Assembly (NCBI GenBank): GCA_024742755.1
Contig: JANSXW010000005.1
Location: forward strand, 1-64,000
Reading direction: 5' to 3'
From: a bacterium
Lineage (GTDB): Bacteria > Bacteroidota > Bacteroidia > Chitinophagales > Saprospiraceae
Length of the DNA: 64,000 bases
Numbering within the stretch: position 1 is the first letter of the stretch; every line of letters begins with the position of its first letter. A model generated the notes under the pieces. It ran no database searches and was not told where the DNA came from. It was given only the letters and a program-made list of their open reading frames with translations. A program made the translations under genes and the position numbers. Positions 45,693 to 54,874 of this stretch are shown here, piece after piece.

Positions 45693-45931
45693 ATCGCGTG
45701 GAGATCAGGGATTAATTGAATTTCACTTCAGGTAGTTAGAGGAGCTTTTGTTTTTTAATATTTTTAAATTTAAAATTGCGAGAAATTTTTAAATGAGTAA
45801 GGGAAGAAAATAAAAAAGTATCCAAACAGAGCCTGTGGGTTAAAACCAGCCAACACGGTCAGAGTGCTTCGGCAGTTGAAATCAGCGCAAAACGATCCTA
45901 AGGAAAGACAGGAAGCATGGACAAGCCCTGT

Positions 45932-46678
45932 TTAAGAACGGTGCGTACCTACCCGGTATTTGCTGAAGAAGCCGCGCATCCGCATTTGCAACACCCCAAA
46001 AACGGCTTCTTTGATGATGCCTGAAGACATCTTTGAAGTCCCCTCTACCCGATCTGTAAAGGTGATGGGCACCTCAACGATCTTGTACCCCATTTGGTAG
46101 GTCGCAAACTTCATTTCGATCTGGAAGGCATAGCCCACAAAGCGGATTTTATCGAGGTCCATGGCTTCCAGGACTTCCCGACGGTAGCAGACGAAGCCTG
46201 CCGTAGGGTCATTGACCGGCATAAAGGTGATGAACTTGACGTAGAGGGAGGCACCATAGGACAGCACTATGCGGTCGATGGGCCAATTCTCCAGCTTTCC
46301 GCCCTTCACATAGCGGGAGCCAACGCTCATGCCTGCATCGGGCTGCGCGCAAGCTTCGTACAGCCGGATCAGATCGTTAGGGTTGTGAGAAAAGTCGGCA
46401 TCCATCTCAAAAATAAACGCATAGTCATGCTCCAGCCCCCACTTAAAGCCCGCGATATAGGCCGTGCCCAGGCCCAGCTTGCCCTGCCGCTCTTTGAGAA
46501 AGACCCGCCCGGGGTAAGCTTCCTGCTTTTCACGGACCAGGTCGGCTGTCCCGTCCGGTGAGCCATCGTCAACAATAAGCAGGTGAAAATCCTTTTCCAG
46601 GTTCATCACCGTGTCGATCATGCGAGGGATGTTCTCGCATTCATTGTAGGTTGGAATTATGACTAAACTATCAGACAA
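45932..46678 (-). CDS. DPM1-like polyprenol-phosphate glycosyltransferase
   Basis: GT2-family transferase of 248 residues like dolichol/polyprenol phosphate mannose synthase. The I-I-P-T-Y-N-E start, V-D-D-G-S-P-D-G-T (nucleotide-binding), M-D-A-D-F-S-H (metal DxD) and V-P-I-T-F-x-D-R-V-x-G-x-S-K-M motifs agree closely. It has no C-terminal membrane helices, so it would be a peripheral cytoplasmic enzyme making a lipid-linked sugar donor for glycoproteins or cell-envelope glycans. Confidence 0.93.
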   Translation of the reverse strand: MSDSLVIIPTYNECENIPRMIDTVMNLEKDFHLLIVDDGSPDGTADLVREKQEAYPGRVFLKERQGKLGLGTAYIAGFKWGLEHDYAFIFEMDADFSHNPNDLIRLYEACAQPDAGMSVGSRYVKGGKLENWPIDRIVLSYGASLYVKFITFMPVNDPTAGFVCYRREVLEAMDLDKIRFVGYAFQIEMKFATYQMGYKIVEVPITFTDRVEGTSKMSSGIIKEAVFGVLQMRMRGFFSKYRVGTHRS

Positions 46679-46852
46679 AGTCGGTAATTCTGAGATGAGT
46701 GTTGTAATGATTTGGGCGACAAAGATAGACGCTTTGCCCTTTATTTTGAGCGGCGGAACGAAAAAGTTTGTCTCCGGCCAGCCGCCTGCAAAAATTAATG
46801 CTTTTCAGCAGGAGCTGTCGTTGCCGCAACGGTAATTATGCCTGCATAGCCC

Positions 46853-46860
46853 TACCTTTG
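46853..46860 (+). promoter_or_regulatory. candidate -7 box (TACCTTTG)
   Basis: TACCTTTG matches TAnnTTTG and ends 14 bases before the ATG of the beta-barrel gene at 46875. No good -33 box is seen at 18-21 bases. Confidence 0.5.
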
Positions 46861-46874
46861 TCCAAAACGACTGT

Positions 46875-47681
46875 ATGCAGCCCGCAACGCTAAAATTGCT
46901 GACCGCTCTGACGCTCTTCCCCCTCCTCCTGCCGGGGCAGGGAATGATCAGCGGTTTCATGAACCCAAAGGGAACGCTCGATATCGCGCCCGGTTATGGG
47001 TACGAGCACTTTGAGGAGTACCGCTTTGGGGACGAAACCCGCGCACAGGAACTGACCACCATAAGTTACAATCTTTTCGCCGAATACAGCATGAGCGATC
47101 ATGGCTCGGTGGTCATCAACCTGCCCTACCTCTATATAAACGAAAATATCAATGGTGTTCAGGATGGGTCCGTTTTTATAAAGATAAGGAATGGGCTGCG
47201 GCAATTTTCATCCGGGAAGCTGAATACGATTACCGCGGTGGGGCTTACCACACCCCTTTCTGCCTATCCGACTACCGTAGATACGCCGATCGGCTACGGA
47301 GCCGTACAGTTTCAGGGGCGCCTGGCGCTGCAGTACAACTCCAATTACGGTTTTTTCTTCCACTTGCAGAGTGGTGCTGATTTTCGGTTTTTATCCCCGC
47401 TGCAGACCTCCATCCCGATCCTGGTCCGCACGGGCTTTGGGAGCGCCTACTACTTTGTGGAAGGCTGGGTGGAATGGTACAACACCCTCAACAACGCCGT
47501 GGACCAGCAGGTGACCGGGGGCGCAGGCTCAGATTGGACCCGGCTGGGAGGCACCCTCTATGTGCCGGTGTATAAAGGGCTTGGGCTGGCAGGCAACCTG
47601 GCTTTTATTGTAGGCGGCCGCAATATCGGGCTTTCCAGCCGGTATGGTTTTTCACTTGTATATCGGCATCAATCGCGTTAA
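46875..47681 (+). CDS. outer-membrane beta-barrel protein, unknown
   Basis: A 268-residue exported protein (signal ending L-L-P-G-Q) made of alternating amphipathic strands, ending Y-G-F-S-L-V-Y-R-H-Q-S-R. It resembles small Bacteroidota outer-membrane transporters of the MetA-pathway phenol-degradation or OprD-like shape only in general pattern. No ligand can be named. It lies nine bases before the first ATE-like gene on the same strand and may share its transcript. Confidence 0.75.
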   Translation: MQPATLKLLTALTLFPLLLPGQGMISGFMNPKGTLDIAPGYGYEHFEEYRFGDETRAQELTTISYNLFAEYSMSDHGSVVINLPYLYINENINGVQDGSVFIKIRNGLRQFSSGKLNTITAVGLTTPLSAYPTTVDTPIGYGAVQFQGRLALQYNSNYGFFFHLQSGADFRFLSPLQTSIPILVRTGFGSAYYFVEGWVEWYNTLNNAVDQQVTGGAGSDWTRLGGTLYVPVYKGLGLAGNLAFIVGGRNIGLSSRYGFSLVYRHQSR

Positions 47682-47690
47682 CTTAGCGCG

Positions 47691-48779
47691 ATGCATTCCA
47701 GAATCCGTCATCCTGAACGCGTATCTCCGGCTGAGCTCGACGACTACCTCCGGGCAGGTTGGCGCTGCACGGGCCAGTCTATTTATACTTCCCACTTCAT
47801 GCGCTTCCCACCGGAAATGCACGGGCGGATTTATTCCACCATCCCTACCCGGCTTGACTTGCGGGGGTACAGCTTCCGCAAAAGCCTCAGAAAGCTCTGC
47901 CGCAAGGTGCAGGAGCAATTTGAAGTGCGCTCAGGCATGCCCATGATCTGGGACGAAGCCATGGAACAGGTCCACGAAAAGTATCAGGCAGCATTCCCCG
48001 ACCGCCCCCTTGCTGACCTGGAAACGTATCAGGCAAACCCGACGGGCCCCTTCACTTTTGACACCCGCTGTGTGAAGGTTTTTCATCAGGGGAAACTGAT
48101 CGCATTCAGCGTATTTAATCTTGGTGAAGAAAGCCTTTACAGCAGTCAGGGCATTTACGATCCCGAATGGAGCCGCTACAGCCTGGGCTTTTTCACCATG
48201 CTCGAAGAAATCCGGTACGCACAGCAAACCGGCCGCTCCTATTTTTACCCTGGCTACGTGGTGCCCGGCTATCCGGAGTTCGACTATAAGAAGCGCGTGG
48301 GGGCTCTCGAATTTTTCCTGCTGCAAACACGCCAATGGGTGCCTGAAACAGAAGTCGCTCCGGAACAAATCCCGGTCAATCAGATGCGGGAGGCCTTAAA
48401 AACCCTGAAAAACAAGCTGCAAAGCGCTGGCCTGGACAGTCATCTGCTCGAGTACGCCCTGTTTGACATCCGCTTTTTTGACAACCGCCCCCTACCCTTT
48501 CTGGAGTTCCCGCTTCTGCTGCTGATTGGCACACCGGAGCCGGCACGGTACTGCCCGGCGGTTGTATTCATACCCGAACTGCAGCAATACGCTGTGCTGG
48601 ACATCAAGTTCTTCGGCATCGGTGTGCATCATGTCCCTACCTATCAGGAAGTTATGGCGCACAGGCCTACTGTGGTCCGTTACCCGATTGCCATTATGGA
48701 AATTATCGGGGAAAAGCTTGAACTGCAGCCCGCCGTAACTTTGTTGGAGAGAGAAATAAGGAATGCCAGTTTTTTATAA
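47691..48779 (+). CDS. ATE/Bpt-like aminoacyl-tRNA-protein transferase paralogue 1
   Basis: A 362-residue protein whose centre matches the GNAT-fold core of arginyl-/leucyl-tRNA-protein transferases: G-W-R-C-T-G-Q-S-I-Y-T-S-H-F near the start, S-F-R-K-S-L-R-K-L-C-R-K, Y-S-L-G-F-F-T-M-L-E-E-I and Y-F-Y-P-G-Y-V-V-P-G-Y-P-E-F-D-Y-K. The N-terminal Cys cluster of eukaryotic ATE1 that binds an Fe-S cluster is absent, as in bacterial Bpt. Such enzymes add an amino acid to protein N-termini. Whether this branch still uses charged tRNA is unproven. The paralogue follows 59 bases later. Confidence 0.7.
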   Translation: MHSRIRHPERVSPAELDDYLRAGWRCTGQSIYTSHFMRFPPEMHGRIYSTIPTRLDLRGYSFRKSLRKLCRKVQEQFEVRSGMPMIWDEAMEQVHEKYQAAFPDRPLADLETYQANPTGPFTFDTRCVKVFHQGKLIAFSVFNLGEESLYSSQGIYDPEWSRYSLGFFTMLEEIRYAQQTGRSYFYPGYVVPGYPEFDYKKRVGALEFFLLQTRQWVPETEVAPEQIPVNQMREALKTLKNKLQSAGLDSHLLEYALFDIRFFDNRPLPFLEFPLLLLIGTPEPARYCPAVVFIPELQQYAVLDIKFFGIGVHHVPTYQEVMAHRPTVVRYPIAIMEIIGEKLELQPAVTLLEREIRNASFL

Positions 48780-48838
48780 CCTGATCAGCCACTTTTTTCG
48801 AGTATTTATTGTTAATATCGCCTCTACAAGAGCTTAAC

Positions 48839-49903
48839 ATGTTTGCAGAGAAACATTATCCTGAATTACTGTTGCCTGAAGAATTGGATGCTTACCTCTC
48901 CCGAGGCTGGTACCGCATGGGGCAAACGGTATTCACCACCCATTTTCTCTGTTTTGGCCGCTCTTACTATTCCGCCATTTGGGTCCGCCTTCCCCTGACG
49001 GGTTACCGCTTTCGGAAAAGCCTGAGAAAAGTTTACCGAAAAGTTGACCGTTATTTCGAATCCGATATCGGGCAGGCTGCAATTACGCCCGAAAAAGAAA
49101 GGCTCTACCGCCGCTACAAGGCTTCCTTTTCCGGCATGCTGGCCCCTACCCTGCGCGATGCGCTGATGGATGGCGAAGACTTCAATATTTTCAGGACCTA
49201 TGAGGTCAGGATTTACGATAAGGACAAGCTCATTGGGCTGAGCTATTTTGACCTAGGGCACCACAGCTCGGCAAGCATTATGGGGATTTATGACCCGGAC
49301 TACAAAAAGTACAGCCTGGGCCTTTTCACCATGCTCAAGGAGATTGAATACTCGTTGGAACGGAAGCTGCTTTATTACTATCCTGGTTATGTTGTACCCG
49401 GGTATCCACGATTTGATTATAAGCTAAGAATTGGCGATGTAGAATACTTTGATCTGAGCCTCCACGCCTGGCGCCCGCATACGGTGCTGAGTGAAACGGA
49501 GACCCCGCTGGGGGCAATGAATGCGCGCCTTCAGGAAATGCAGCAGTTTTTGGTCCATAAAGGGTACAAAAGCCAGTTGCTTAATTACCCGCTCTTTGAG
49601 GCTAATCTGTTCGGTTTCTGGAGCGCCCCTTACTTTGATTATCCCGTTTTCCTGCTTTGTTCTCCCAGAGAAAACAACCGCCGTTTCCTCATTATCGTTT
49701 ATGACCCAAGCGTATCTTCCTATAAATTAATGGTTGCCGCTCTCTTTGACGACCTTCAGCTGTACTTCAACCACTCTTATACCGAGTCCTTTGATAAGCG
49801 GACGAACTTCGTGGAGTTACTGGTCATAGAGCGGATGCTGGAGGAGAGCCGAACCCCGGGGCACCTGCTTCAGGCGCTGTTGCAGGGAGCCAAGCTACAG
49901 TAA
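48839..49903 (+). CDS. ATE/Bpt-like aminoacyl-tRNA-protein transferase paralogue 2
   Basis: A 354-residue paralogue of the preceding gene; ATG 48839 is chosen because alignment with the first copy begins there and an in-frame TTG at 48809 adds non-conserved residues. The same motifs are kept: G-W-Y-R-M-G-Q-T-V-F-T-T-H-F, F-R-K-S-L-R-K-V-Y-R-K, Y-S-L-G-L-F-T-M-L-K-E-I and Y-Y-P-G-Y-V-V-P-G-Y-P-R-F-D-Y-K-L-R. The last 100 residues differ most and may set substrate choice. It ends four bases from the convergent LytTR regulator gene. Confidence 0.7.
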   Translation: MFAEKHYPELLLPEELDAYLSRGWYRMGQTVFTTHFLCFGRSYYSAIWVRLPLTGYRFRKSLRKVYRKVDRYFESDIGQAAITPEKERLYRRYKASFSGMLAPTLRDALMDGEDFNIFRTYEVRIYDKDKLIGLSYFDLGHHSSASIMGIYDPDYKKYSLGLFTMLKEIEYSLERKLLYYYPGYVVPGYPRFDYKLRIGDVEYFDLSLHAWRPHTVLSETETPLGAMNARLQEMQQFLVHKGYKSQLLNYPLFEANLFGFWSAPYFDYPVFLLCSPRENNRRFLIIVYDPSVSSYKLMVAALFDDLQLYFNHSYTESFDKRTNFVELLVIERMLEESRTPGHLLQALLQGAKLQ

Positions 49904-49907
49904 ACGT

Positions 49908-50657
49908 CTACTCTGGCGCCAGGTTTTCCCGGAACTGGTCACGGTATTTTGGCCCCACCGGCAATTTCTTCAAGCCCCCTTCCGGCACCGACCTCAACTC
50001 CAGAAAGGTATAGTTGCTGGCGTAGCTTCTAATGTGGCCCAGATTGACGACAAAGCTGTCGTGTATACGCATAAAATGAGTGCCCGGCAGTTTTTGTTGC
50101 AAATTCTTGATACGATCGCGGGTGGTGTAGGCCCCGCCGGTTGTCACGATTCGTACGTCAACGTTAGCGCCCTCCACATAGAGGATTTCCTCATGCGCCA
50201 GCTTGACCCACTTGCTTTTGATTTTGATCAGCAGGTGCGCGTCCTGTACAGGTGCGGGCTTGCTGTCCTCCTTCTGTTCGAGGCTCCGCAGCGCTTTTTG
50301 AATGGCCTTGTTCAGCTGCTCCTCTTCTATCGGCTTGAGCAGATAGCCCGACAAGTCATAATCGTACCCTTTAACGGCGTACTCTGCAAAGGCCGTCGTG
50401 ATGATTACCCTGGGGCTTACCGGGAGCTTTTGAATGGCTTCCAGAAAATTGAACCCGCTGGCTTCAGGCATTTCAATATCCAGAAACAGGAGGTCGGGGT
50501 CAGGCGTTCCGCTGTCGGAAAGATAGAGGTAGGCATCCTCGGCGTTGTCGAATGCCCGAAGCAACCGCAGGTCCAACCGGCTGTGCAACAGGTCAATAAG
50601 GTGCTCTCTCTGCAGCGCCACATCCTCAACAATGATAAAGGTGTAAACGGCATTCAT
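49908..50657 (-). CDS. LytTR-family response regulator
   Basis: Response regulator of 249 residues. The receiver domain (residues 1-125) has acidic residues E11 and D12, phospho-acceptor Asp60 (F-L-D-I-E-M-P) and L-L-K-P-I. The C-terminal LytTR domain (about 145-245: I-L-Y-V-E-G-A-N-V-D-V, R-I-H-D-S-F-V-V-N-L-G-H-I) binds DNA through beta strands. It overlaps the start of... the upstream kinase stop by ATGA, so the pair is translationally coupled and surely acts together. Target promoters are unknown. Confidence 0.94.
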   Translation of the reverse strand: MNAVYTFIIVEDVALQREHLIDLLHSRLDLRLLRAFDNAEDAYLYLSDSGTPDPDLLFLDIEMPEASGFNFLEAIQKLPVSPRVIITTAFAEYAVKGYDYDLSGYLLKPIEEEQLNKAIQKALRSLEQKEDSKPAPVQDAHLLIKIKSKWVKLAHEEILYVEGANVDVRIVTTGGAYTTRDRIKNLQQKLPGTHFMRIHDSFVVNLGHIRSYASNYTFLELRSVPEGGLKKLPVGPKYRDQFRENLAPE

Positions 50658-51808
50658 AGCACAGGGATTTTTAGATTAATGGTGTGGTAAGGAGCGGACT
50701 TGTCCACTTCCAGCAGGTAACGCCCGCCGTAGACCAGCTCCAGGTTCTCCAGGGCTGCGGAAAGCCCAATGCCGCTTTTGCCCTTCTGCCCCTCTACCGT
50801 ACCTTCGTTGCGGGCATGAGGCTTGAAGGTATTGCGGATACAGGCCTTCAGCCATCCATCGGCAATTTCGAAGTGGATTTGTATGAGTTTTTCGCCTGCT
50901 CCACGGCTGTTGTAGTGCTTGAAGCAATTTTCAACAAAGAGCAGCAAAATCATCGGAGCAATCCGGGCATTATCAGGCACCTGCCCTTCTTCCCGGTAGT
51001 CCAGCACAGTGTGCGCGCCCAATTGCAGCCGCTGCAGCTCGACGTAACTGCGAATAAAACGAAGTTCGTCCTGAAGAGGAACGAGCCGCTCATTGGTCTG
51101 ATAAACCAGGTGCCGCAGCAGGCGCGACAGCTCACCGATCAGGTCCGGCAGGCCCTCCGACTTGCGGCGGGCAAGGATTTGCAGGTTTGCCAGGGTATTG
51201 AACAGGAAGTGGGGCCGGATTTGCCGCTTGATGAAGTTCAACTGCTGCTCTGCTTCCCGGCGGCGGCGGATGATGTCCAGGCGCTCTTTCCGTTCCAGTT
51301 CCCGGCTGCGCTCAATCGCTTCCTTGGTGTAGGAAATCCCTGTGGTGCAAAGGATGAAGACCAGGATGGCGATGACCAGCTCGTACCACTGCTGTTCAAT
51401 GATGTCAAAAGCGGCGTGCATGACCGGCGCATAGATAAAGGAGAAGACCACGGCAGTGATGAGGCTCAGCAACAGGAAAAGATAGAAAGAGCCATTTTTC
51501 ACCCACTTCCGGTCGTCAATGCCACGGGTCAGAAAATCCTGCAGCCGCCCCTGATACACAAAAAACAGGTTGAAATAGACCGGCACCCCCATCATAAGCG
51601 TATAACCGAGCGCTTCCCGGAATACTTTCCAGAAGGCTTCCCGCTGATAGCCGAAGGTGTCCAGCAGCTCTGCTTTTCCCTGATACCAGGCGTGCACGGC
51701 AAAGAAGCAAAAAACTACGATCAGTACCACCGCCCCAAATACCAGGTGCTGCACCAGGTCTCTGCGCAATGCTTCATAAAGCCGGTCTTGAGCATGTGTG
51801 ATTTTCAT
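50654..51808 (-). CDS. LytS-like membrane histidine kinase
   Basis: Sensor kinase of 384 residues. Four hydrophobic helices lie in the first 165 residues, followed by a coiled coil (E-R-S-R-E-L-E-R-K-E-R). The His_kinase (LytS-type) motif I-R-P-H-F-L-F-N-T-L-A-N-L-Q holds the phosphoacceptor His and the C-terminal ATPase shows the N box (V-E-N-C-F-K-H) and G box (G-I-G-L-S-A-A-L-E-N). Its stop overlaps the ATG of the LytTR regulator, as is usual for this kind of pair. The input signal is unknown. Confidence 0.94.
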   Translation of the reverse strand: MKITHAQDRLYEALRRDLVQHLVFGAVVLIVVFCFFAVHAWYQGKAELLDTFGYQREAFWKVFREALGYTLMMGVPVYFNLFFVYQGRLQDFLTRGIDDRKWVKNGSFYLFLLLSLITAVVFSFIYAPVMHAAFDIIEQQWYELVIAILVFILCTTGISYTKEAIERSRELERKERLDIIRRRREAEQQLNFIKRQIRPHFLFNTLANLQILARRKSEGLPDLIGELSRLLRHLVYQTNERLVPLQDELRFIRSYVELQRLQLGAHTVLDYREEGQVPDNARIAPMILLLFVENCFKHYNSRGAGEKLIQIHFEIADGWLKACIRNTFKPHARNEGTVEGQKGKSGIGLSAALENLELVYGGRYLLEVDKSAPYHTINLKIPVL

Positions 51809-51947
51809 TATTCCAGTCTCTGCTACAAAAACAGGGCTATCTGCTACAATTATTTGAATTCGGTGTCCTTAAGTGGCAAATTAGTAATTGTTAAGCGATA
51901 ATGATAAACCTGAACAGGTTATAAAGATACAGATTTGCATTCCCGAC

Positions 51948-51989
51948 AATCCGCCAGCGTGGCTCGACACCCACTGGCGGATTTGTTTT
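51948..51989. terminator. stem-loop after the hydrolase gene
   Basis: A perfect 10-bp inverted repeat (51948-51957 with 51974-51983, AATCCGCCAG arm) lies just past the stop of the minus-strand hydrolase gene. The T-rich run (TGTTTTTT) is on the plus-strand side, so it would act best on rightward transcripts, but the stem can also protect the leftward message. Confidence 0.6.
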
Positions 51990-51993
51990 TTGA

Positions 51994-52650
51994 TCAGGGC
52001 CGGATTTGCTCAAAAAGCCTCCGCAACGCCTCCCGCTCTACCGTATGCTTCCCTTCAAAAGTATGTACCTGATACGCCATGGGCAATTGCGCGGCAAGTG
52101 CTTGTTGCGCGGCGATGCGTTCAGGTGTGATAAAGGGGTCTTCCACACCGTACACAAAATGCAGTGGCTTGTCCTGAAGGCAGCTCCGGGCGGGCGTGTA
52201 GTCAATATCCTCTGGAATGCTGCCCGCCCAAAGGACGAGATGAGAAAAGGCAGGCTTTTCCCGGGCCATCCACCGGAGCTGGGTTGCGCAGCCCTGTGAG
52301 AAGCCCAGCAGTATAATCTTTGCATTGGCTGGCAAATCAGATGTGAAGTGCTCGTACAACCTGGTCAGGTAAGCCGAAAAATCTGCAATTTCAGCCAGCC
52401 GGTCCTCCTTTGTCATCCAGCTCGCTACTACGTTACCGGAAAGCCCGCCCCAGTAGAAGCGGGAAAGCCCCTCCGGTGCCACCACCAGGGTGTCCGGACG
52501 GGCAATGACATCGAACTTCTTGATAAAGTGTTTCGCCAGCTGCCCGTAGCCGTGGCAGGCGATAACCAGGCAGTTGGTCTGCGCTGAGGGATGGCCAAGG
52601 GTAAAATAGCGGGCCGTACGCTGAACGCGGAGGTGATGTTCTTCAATCAA
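51994..52650 (-). CDS. alpha/beta hydrolase (carboxylesterase/phospholipase type)
   Basis: Serine hydrolase of 218 residues of the small carboxylesterase/phospholipase group. The nucleophile elbow is G-F-S-Q-G, the acid lies in G-V-E-D-P-F and the catalytic His in G-K-H-T-V. The oxyanion segment A-C-H-G-Y-G-Q is near the N-terminus. No signal peptide is seen, so it is cytoplasmic. The substrate (an ester or thioester) is not evident. The next gene upstream on the same strand ends eight bases before its start. Confidence 0.88.
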   Translation of the reverse strand: MIEEHHLRVQRTARYFTLGHPSAQTNCLVIACHGYGQLAKHFIKKFDVIARPDTLVVAPEGLSRFYWGGLSGNVVASWMTKEDRLAEIADFSAYLTRLYEHFTSDLPANAKIILLGFSQGCATQLRWMAREKPAFSHLVLWAGSIPEDIDYTPARSCLQDKPLHFVYGVEDPFITPERIAAQQALAAQLPMAYQVHTFEGKHTVEREALRRLFEQIRP

Positions 52651-52658
52651 GGCAGCAG

Positions 52659-53570
52659 TTATTGGTTTCCGCGCCCAAAGATATCTTTTTTGCGGTTGTC
52701 CAAAATGGGCGATGGGCGGGGCGCTTCTTCAGACACCTGGTCGAAGACCTTTTCTACGTGTGTCCATTTGCCGTCTTTTTCAAACTTGTAAGCTTCGTAG
52801 CTGCCATCGGGGTAATAGGTCAGGCCTTCGCCGTGGGGGCCGTTTTGCCCGATGAGGTGGTCAAACATGATCATCTCCAATACATCGTCGTAGTTGAGGC
52901 GGGTGCTTACTTCTGCGGAATACTCCCGGACTACGCGGTGCTTTACCTTTCCCGGGCCGTGCTGGAAAACCGGCGCCCCAAATTTGGGCTCCCCGTCCTT
53001 AAAAACGAGCACATCCACAAGCTTCCGCTTCCGGAACAGCTCGTACCCATCGTACCCAAAAAGCAGGTAATGGCGGTCCCGTTTTTTGCCCGCTTGTTTG
53101 ATGTTGTAGTAAACCGCACCGTACCAGTAATCGGGGCTCATGCCCTCATACTCCGGCATACGCACCTCTGCTGAATGGTCCTCCAGTGGATAAACCCGGC
53201 CGGACCCATGCTGTAAAAACCCACCGTAGCGGTAATCGTTTTCGCTCACGTACAACTGCCAGGTAAATATCCGGAACGTGCTGTCCTGAGGGTACTGAAT
53301 GGAGATGCCCTGCAATCCGGAAAAGGGATATTGAAAGGCATTATCGGCAGAGAGGGCTTCCTGCAACAGGGTTTTAATGGCTGTATTTGCTTTCAGGCGG
53401 TGCTCGGTGAGGGAATCGCGCAGGACCGTTTTGGCAAGCCCCGAAAGGGAATCCTCCACCATTTCAAAGTAGGTAAAATCTTGGGTCGTTTTTTCTGCCT
53501 GCGCCGCTGCCGGGGCCGCAGCAAGCGTAAGAAAAGCGCAAATACAAAACAGGATTAGCCTGGAAATCAT
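52659..53570 (-). CDS. exported conserved protein, unknown
   Basis: A 303-residue exported protein (signal cleaved near A-A-A-Q-A-E). The sequence Y-G-A-V-Y-Y-N-I, Y-L-L-F-G-Y-D-G-Y-E-L-F and D-H-L-I-G-Q-N-G-P-H-G-E-G-L-T-Y-Y-P-D-G-S-Y-E belongs to a Bacteroidota family I recognise only as hypothetical; the last segment is MORN-like. It follows the hydrolase gene in the same direction with eight bases between. Confidence 0.75.
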   Translation of the reverse strand: MISRLILFCICAFLTLAAAPAAAQAEKTTQDFTYFEMVEDSLSGLAKTVLRDSLTEHRLKANTAIKTLLQEALSADNAFQYPFSGLQGISIQYPQDSTFRIFTWQLYVSENDYRYGGFLQHGSGRVYPLEDHSAEVRMPEYEGMSPDYWYGAVYYNIKQAGKKRDRHYLLFGYDGYELFRKRKLVDVLVFKDGEPKFGAPVFQHGPGKVKHRVVREYSAEVSTRLNYDDVLEMIMFDHLIGQNGPHGEGLTYYPDGSYEAYKFEKDGKWTHVEKVFDQVSEEAPRPSPILDNRKKDIFGRGNQ

Positions 53571-53665
53571 ACTATCGTTTTTGGACTAATCGAATAACGT
53601 TCAGTTGGCATTCCATATTTTGGACGGCCTCAAATCCCTGCTGCGGGAGTGGCTGTGGTTGGTGG

Positions 53666-54766
53666 CTACCGGTAGCGTTTGCCCTTGTTGTTTTTGTAAT
53701 CCTGAAAGATGAACTCCCCCAGCCCCTGCAGGCTACTGTAGAAAGCTTTGCCATTATTGGCCTGGGTAAATTGCTCCACAAAATTTTGAAGGTAAGGGTC
53801 GCGGGCAATCATGAAGGTCGTGATGGGGATGTCAATTTTCCGGCAGCGCTGGGCCAGGTTGAGCGTGCGGTTAACGATGGTGCGGTCGAGCCCAAAGCTG
53901 TTTTTGTAGTAACGCTTGCCTTTTTTGATGCAGGTCGGCTTGCCATCCGTAATCATAAAGATTTGCTTATTCGGATTCTTGCGGCGGCGCAGGATGTCCA
54001 TGGCCAGCTCCAGCCCTGCTACCGTGTTGGTGTGGTAGGGGCCCACTTCAAGGTAAGGCAGGTCTTTGATTTCAATGCGCCATGCATCGTTGCCGAACAC
54101 AATGACATCAAGGGTGTCCTTGGGATAGCGGGTGGTGATGAGTTCGGAAAGGGCCATAGCGACTTTCTTGGCTGGCGTAATCCGGTCCTCTCCGTACAAA
54201 ATCATGGAGTGTGAAATATCGATCATCAGCACCGTGCTCATCTGGCTTTGATAGAAGGTCTCCTTGACTTCCAGGTCGTCGTGGGTCAGCTTGAAGTCAT
54301 CGATGCCGTGGTTGATTTGTGCATTGCGCAGGCTTTCTGAGACCGCCAGCTGATCCAATGGGTCGCCAAATTGAAAAGGGCGAAGATCAGAAGTGGTTTC
54401 ATTGCCTCCACCGCCGAAGTTGGTGTTGTGGCTGCCCCGCTTAGACTTTTTGAGTTTGCCAAAGATATCCTCCAGCGCTTTTTGGCGCAGGGCAATTTCC
54501 ATCTTAGCGGAAGGGACAAAGTTGGCGTTGTCGCGGTCCTGCTGCTGAATATACCCTTTGTCAATCAGGTCTTGTATGAAATCTGCCATGCCGTACTCCT
54601 CGTCGGTCAGGTCGTATTGCTTGTCCAGTTCGGTGAGCCAGGAAAGCGCCTCGCTTACATCGCCCGAGGTGTGTACCAGCAACTCCTGGAACAATTTAAG
54701 CAGCTTCTCGAAAGAAGCGCCACCTTCCTGCCCGGGAACATATTCTGAGAATTTCCAACCGATCAT
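53666..54766 (-). CDS. VWA-domain protein (CoxE-like)
   Basis: Cytoplasmic protein of 366 residues. The N-terminal 150 residues are helical and charged. The von Willebrand A domain (about 185-350) has the metal-ion-dependent adhesion motif D-I-S-H-S (first strand), the T of H-T-N-T and T-D-G. Such proteins usually work with MoxR-type AAA ATPases to assemble or activate metal enzymes; the partner is not in this window, at least not beside this gene. It lies about 100 bases from the peroxiredoxin-like gene on the same strand. Confidence 0.88.
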   Translation of the reverse strand: MIGWKFSEYVPGQEGGASFEKLLKLFQELLVHTSGDVSEALSWLTELDKQYDLTDEEYGMADFIQDLIDKGYIQQQDRDNANFVPSAKMEIALRQKALEDIFGKLKKSKRGSHNTNFGGGGNETTSDLRPFQFGDPLDQLAVSESLRNAQINHGIDDFKLTHDDLEVKETFYQSQMSTVLMIDISHSMILYGEDRITPAKKVAMALSELITTRYPKDTLDVIVFGNDAWRIEIKDLPYLEVGPYHTNTVAGLELAMDILRRRKNPNKQIFMITDGKPTCIKKGKRYYKNSFGLDRTIVNRTLNLAQRCRKIDIPITTFMIARDPYLQNFVEQFTQANNGKAFYSSLQGLGEFIFQDYKNNKGKRYR

Positions 54767-54874
54767 AAGTTTCTTTTTTAGTAAGGCTTCCTTAACGGAC
54801 CTATAGACATGAAATGACAGTCGCCCTGAAAAAGTTCAGAGCGACCAGGTCTTATGCTTTATATGGAAGGCTGC

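Noticed and set aside
45409-45735. 108-codon frame on the plus strand after holA
   Set aside because: Begins inside holA's start and crosses the attC-like element; no recognisable motif.
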